Source: CAYJGJ01 sp964367585 | GTDB taxonomy: Bacteria; Bacillota; Clostridia; Peptostreptococcales; Anaerovoracaceae | Direction: 5' to 3' | Length of the DNA: 64,000 nucleotides | NCBI GenBank assembly: GCA_964367585.1 | Contig: CAYIYH010000001.1 | Span: 186,001-250,000 of the forward strand | Part shown: positions 61,261 to 64,000 of the stretch, in pieces | Layout: every line of letters starts with the position of its first letter | Numbering within the stretch: position 1 is the stretch's first letter | Position numbers and translations under genes: made by a program | The notes under the pieces: model-generated | What the model saw: the letters and a program-made list of their open reading frames with translations, nothing else | Told to the model about the DNA's origin: nothing | Databases searched by the model: none

Positions 61261-61893
61261 CTACTTAATTCCATTTTTTTCACACACTTGGTTCAAAATA
61301 CACATATCGCAGCTTGGATTCTGGGATTGGCACATATTCCTGCCATGAAAAATTAACAGTTGATGAGTTTTTGACCACCTGGTCTTTTGAATTTTTTTCA
61401 TCAAAGATAGTTCCATTTTTAGCACGTTACTGGCTTTAGCTATCCCAATCCTATTGGATACTCTGAACACATGAGTGTCCACAGCAAGCGCCGGCTCCCC
61501 AAACCCTACAGATAAAACTACATTGGCAGTCTTTCTACCCACTCCTGGCAGCTTTATCAATTCTTCGTAGATGCTTGGAACTATTCCTTTGTGATTTTCT
61601 TCAAGATCCCTGGAAAGAGAAATAATATTCTTTGCCTTAGTTCGATGCATCCCAATAGGTCTTAATATTTCTGCCACTACTTCTCCCTCAGCTACCATTA
61701 GGTGCGCTGATGTTGGATATTTTTCGAATAAGTAAGGCGTGACTCTATTTACACTCTTGTCTGTGGTTTGTGCAGACAATGTAACAGCGATAAGAAGCTC
61801 GAAGTTATTAGTATAATGTAGCATGCATTCGGCATCAGGGTATAAGGTTTCAAGCATATCTAGTATTATATTTATTTCATCTTTTGTTTTCAT
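61261..61893 (-). CDS. nth: Endonuclease III
   Basis: A 210-residue DNA glycosylase/AP lyase that removes oxidised pyrimidines. The helix-hairpin-helix LIKLPGVGRKTANVVLS carries the catalytic Lys, AVDTHVFRVSNRIGI the catalytic Asp, and CQSQNPSCDMCILNQVC is the 4Fe-4S cluster loop with spacing 6-2-5. It stands 48 bases upstream of rpoN on the same strand. Confidence 0.95.
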   Translation of the reverse strand: MKTKDEINIILDMLETLYPDAECMLHYTNNFELLIAVTLSAQTTDKSVNRVTPYLFEKYPTSAHLMVAEGEVVAEILRPIGMHRTKAKNIISLSRDLEENHKGIVPSIYEELIKLPGVGRKTANVVLSVGFGEPALAVDTHVFRVSNRIGIAKASNVLKMELSLMKKIQKTRWSKTHQLLIFHGRNMCQSQNPSCDMCILNQVCEKNGIK

Positions 61894-62163
61894 TGTAATA
61901 TTTGTCGCTTTTATTTTTTCGAAAATTCTTCTTTGTTTTTATGATGATTAGGCATGTTTCTTGCTTTGAAATTATATCATTTTGACATATTTTTGTCAAA
62001 CTTGCTTTTAAGTAATTTAATATATGTTTTTTGAATTTTCCCCTGTAATTCATAAATATAAAAGCACATTTAAGAAGTAGAACGTCTAATCTATAAGTCT
62101 CCACTTGACTATTTGAAAAAATACTGATAAATAAATAGTAAGGAATGAGGTAGTAAAATAATT

Positions 62164-62649
62164 ATGATTATAAAATCAAGCGAAAAAGACATATCCGCAA
62201 TAATGCAAATATATAAGAATGCTCAAGAATATATGTGCGTAAATGGAAATACAAAGCAATGGGCTGTGGGATATCCGCCGATAAATAAAGTAATCAATGA
62301 AATAAAAAGTGGTATATCATATGTCCTCAAAGAAAACGAAATTGTATATGCAGTCTTTACTTTAATATTCGGGGAAGATCCGACCTACACGTACATTGAG
62401 GGGAAATGGAAAAACAATAATCCATATGCAACTATCCATGGAGTAGCATCTTCGGGAGAAAAAAGTGGCTGTTTTGATGAATGTATAGAGTTTTGCAAAT
62501 CAGAATCAGATGAATTGCGTATCGATACTCATGAGGACAATCATATAATGCAATACCTGATTGACAAGCATGGTTTTGAATATTGTGGAGTTGTCTTCAT
62601 GCTCGACAATACTCCGCGCATAGCATATAGTTGGAGCAAGGCTAAATAA
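62164..62649 (+). CDS. GNAT-family acetyltransferase
   Basis: A 161-residue protein with the Gcn5-related fold. IIKSSEKDISAIMQIYKNAQEYM is the typical N-terminal strand-helix, ISYVLKENEIVYAVFTLIFGE the central strands, and the acetyl-CoA region IHGVASSGEKSGCFDECIEF is followed by RIDTHEDNHIMQYLIDKHGF, which matches uncharacterised Firmicutes members. Substrate unknown. It is isolated between minus-strand genes. Confidence 0.8.
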   Translation: MIIKSSEKDISAIMQIYKNAQEYMCVNGNTKQWAVGYPPINKVINEIKSGISYVLKENEIVYAVFTLIFGEDPTYTYIEGKWKNNNPYATIHGVASSGEKSGCFDECIEFCKSESDELRIDTHEDNHIMQYLIDKHGFEYCGVVFMLDNTPRIAYSWSKAK

Positions 62650-62652
62650 TAA

Positions 62653-62676
62653 TTTACAGTGAATGGGAGGCATTTA
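62653..62676 (-). repeat. Dispersed repeat II, half copy at the 3' end of the decarboxylase-family gene
   Basis: TTTACAGTGAATGGGAGGCATTTA resembles the stop-proximal half of copy B (TTTTACACTGAATGGGG then ATATTTA). It overlaps the TAA stop of the gene at 62674, as in copies A and B. Confidence 0.45.
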
Positions 62677-64000
62677 TATATTTAACCCAACCGAAACCTT
62701 GTATTCATCGTCTATTCCCAATATATTATATCCGCTCATTCTCAACTCAATCAGATAGTCTACACATTCTATGCTGTAGACTTCGCCGGGACAAATTGCA
62801 GGGATTCCCGGAGGGTATGGAGTTACCATGCTTGCACAAATTCTTCCCGCTGCATCTTTTAAAAATATCTTTTCGGTGTTTTGTGGAATTTGCTTGAGTT
62901 CCAATCTCTTTGAAAGGGGCTTCAAATTTTCTTTTGGTGACTCTATAGAACCCTCTTTTCTAGATAAATCCTTATTTGGGATTGTCCTGTTCACTTCATT
63001 TGAGATTTTGGTCTTTGCATTTTCATTAGACGTAGTTATCTTGCAAATTAAATCTAAAAGAGCTATATAATCACTTCTCTCATTCCCAATGCCTGTCATA
63101 AATGTTACTATATCTCCCGTAACCATTTCGGGATAAATATTTCGCTCGATCAAAGACTTACTAAATTCTCTTCCACAAATTCCGTGCTCGACCAAACTTA
63201 TATTAATTTTTGTGTCGTCTAATTCTGGATTTATCATGCATTTTACACCATCGATCTTCATCACTTCAGTATAAAAATACTCTAGATTTGATTTCCACTC
63301 CATAATAATAGAATCTTTGTGTTCCATCAATATTTCCGCATTTAGATCTAAGCTTGCCATAAGTAAATATGAGGGACTTGTGCTTTGCACAAGTTGAAGT
63401 TTTTCCATGAACTTGTTATTATTAACTCTATCTGTCATTACATTTGCAATAGCACTTTGGGTGAAACTAGCAAGTGTCTTATGAACACTATTAATAATTA
63501 TATCTGCTCCCTGACTCTCCGCAGAACGCCCAAAAATAGAGAGCTGTCCTGTTTCACTTTTTCCTTTTTCAGCAACATCATCAAAAAACTTTAGATGTGC
63601 ACCATGTGCTTGATCTACTATCAATACTCTCCCACTTTTATGAACTTCTTTTGCTATTTCCCTTACCGGACTTAGAATTCCATAATAATTCGGAGATGGT
63701 AAAATTACAGCCTTAATATTCTTATTTTTATCTAGTATTTTTCCAACTTCATAGGGTGAAATTTGCCCTGCAATATCCCACTCATCGATAATATCTGGAT
63801 GAATATAAAAAGGAGTAAGCTTTCCAAGTGTAAGCGCAGCAAAAATCGACTTATGCGAATTCCTTGCTATTAATATTTCGTCACCATCATCACACACTGT
63901 GAGTATCGCAGCAATCAGGCCACAACTGCTCCCATTGACTAGTAGATGTGAGCTTTTGCTTCCATACAAATCCTTATACTTTTCCATCGTTTCTTGTATT
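62674..64000 (-). CDS. Orn/Lys/Arg decarboxylase family protein, 5' end outside the window
   Basis: At least 441 residues of a PLP-dependent aminotransferase-like decarboxylase of the Firmicutes YaaO/SpeA group; the frame stays open through the right edge, so the N-terminus is missing. Visible are LLVNGSSCGLIAAILTVCD, LIARNSHKSIFAAL, VILPSPNYYGILSPV, LIVDQAHGAHLKFF with the cofactor Asp and His, and the Schiff-base lysine in IINSVHKTLASFTQ. The C-terminal domain includes RICASMVTPYPPGIPAICPGE. It would make a polyamine precursor (cadaverine or agmatine); substrate not set from sequence. Confidence 0.88.
   Translation of the reverse strand, partial: IQETMEKYKDLYGSKSSHLLVNGSSCGLIAAILTVCDDGDEILIARNSHKSIFAALTLGKLTPFYIHPDIIDEWDIAGQISPYEVGKILDKNKNIKAVILPSPNYYGILSPVREIAKEVHKSGRVLIVDQAHGAHLKFFDDVAEKGKSETGQLSIFGRSAESQGADIIINSVHKTLASFTQSAIANVMTDRVNNNKFMEKLQLVQSTSPSYLLMASLDLNAEILMEHKDSIIMEWKSNLEYFYTEVMKIDGVKCMINPELDDTKINISLVEHGICGREFSKSLIERNIYPEMVTGDIVTFMTGIGNERSDYIALLDLICKITTSNENAKTKISNEVNRTIPNKDLSRKEGSIESPKENLKPLSKRLELKQIPQNTEKIFLKDAAGRICASMVTPYPPGIPAICPGEVYSIECVDYLIELRMSGYNILGIDDEYKVSVGLNI

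Noticed and set aside
61877..62104. A 75-codon minus-strand frame upstream of nth
   Set aside because: Low-complexity lysine-rich peptide without family resemblance or ribosome site, overlapping the start of nth; likely chance.
1..64000. tRNA, rRNA and CRISPR genes
   Set aside because: I looked for T-loop strings, rRNA landmarks and regularly spaced direct repeats; isolated GGTTCGA strings at 6605 and in nadE lack a cloverleaf, and no array was found.

Overview
The window reads as the chromosome of a low-GC Gram-positive anaerobe, most likely a member of Clostridia (Bacillota). The evidence is the strong AGGAGG ribosome sites, the A/T-rich codons, and typical Firmicutes genes in conserved order: carD-yacL-ispF-proS, hslV-hslU-codY, yraN-yifB-dprA-topA, mrnC, murT/gatD-like, a PIN/TRAM protein and YhaM. 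I cannot name the genus. No rRNA, tRNA, CRISPR array or intact mobile element was seen.

Layout. 0-6.3 kb: the start of a membrane gene, a Ca2+-type P-ATPase, and a regulator joined closely to a threonine aldolase. The regulator has an N-terminal half resembling 3,5-diaminohexanoate dehydrogenase and a degenerate sigma-54 activator AAA+ half. 6.3-11.5 kb: a decaying accessory patch with IS256-type and IS30-type transposase remnants, a degraded group II intron 3' end, eroded tdh and kbl (threonine to glycine pathway), a SnoaL-like gene and an orphan solute-binding lipoprotein. 11.4-46.2 kb: almost entirely minus-strand housekeeping genes. They cover aminotransferase and phosphate uptake, folate/thymidylate and rRNA maturation, prolyl-tRNA and isoprenoid synthesis, HslVU-CodY, TopA, competence-related DprA/YifB/ComFC, RecD2, a head-less CCA-enzyme relative, YhaM, a membrane GGDEF protein, an ABC exporter, a GatD-like protein without its catalytic residues, MurT, and an SPFH protein with a small ribbon-helix-helix partner. 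Just downstream of comFC lies a structured non-coding RNA candidate that fits the raiA-motif setting. 46.5-52.1 kb: nadE, a zinc-ribbon membrane protein, nagB, and an ECF sigma/anti-sigma/YfjL-like operon. 52.2-55.1 kb: a PerR-AhpC-flavoprotein peroxide-defence operon. 55.1-64 kb: a pair of bacterial PH-domain membrane proteins, a 186-nt rod-like palindrome, tpiA, pgk, rpoN, nth, a GNAT protein and a partial Orn/Lys/Arg decarboxylase-family gene.

How it fits together. An rpoN gene shows the cell uses sigma-54, yet the sigma-54-type regulator here lacks the residues needed to work on sigma-54, so it probably acts differently. CodY, ECF sigma, PerR, CarD and GGDEF genes give layered control by nutrients, envelope state, peroxide and c-di-GMP. 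Several intergenic palindromes and two families of short dispersed elements, one abutting stop codons of minus-strand genes, are the main structure not explained by genes. All family assignments were made by eye from the sequence; no database search was run.
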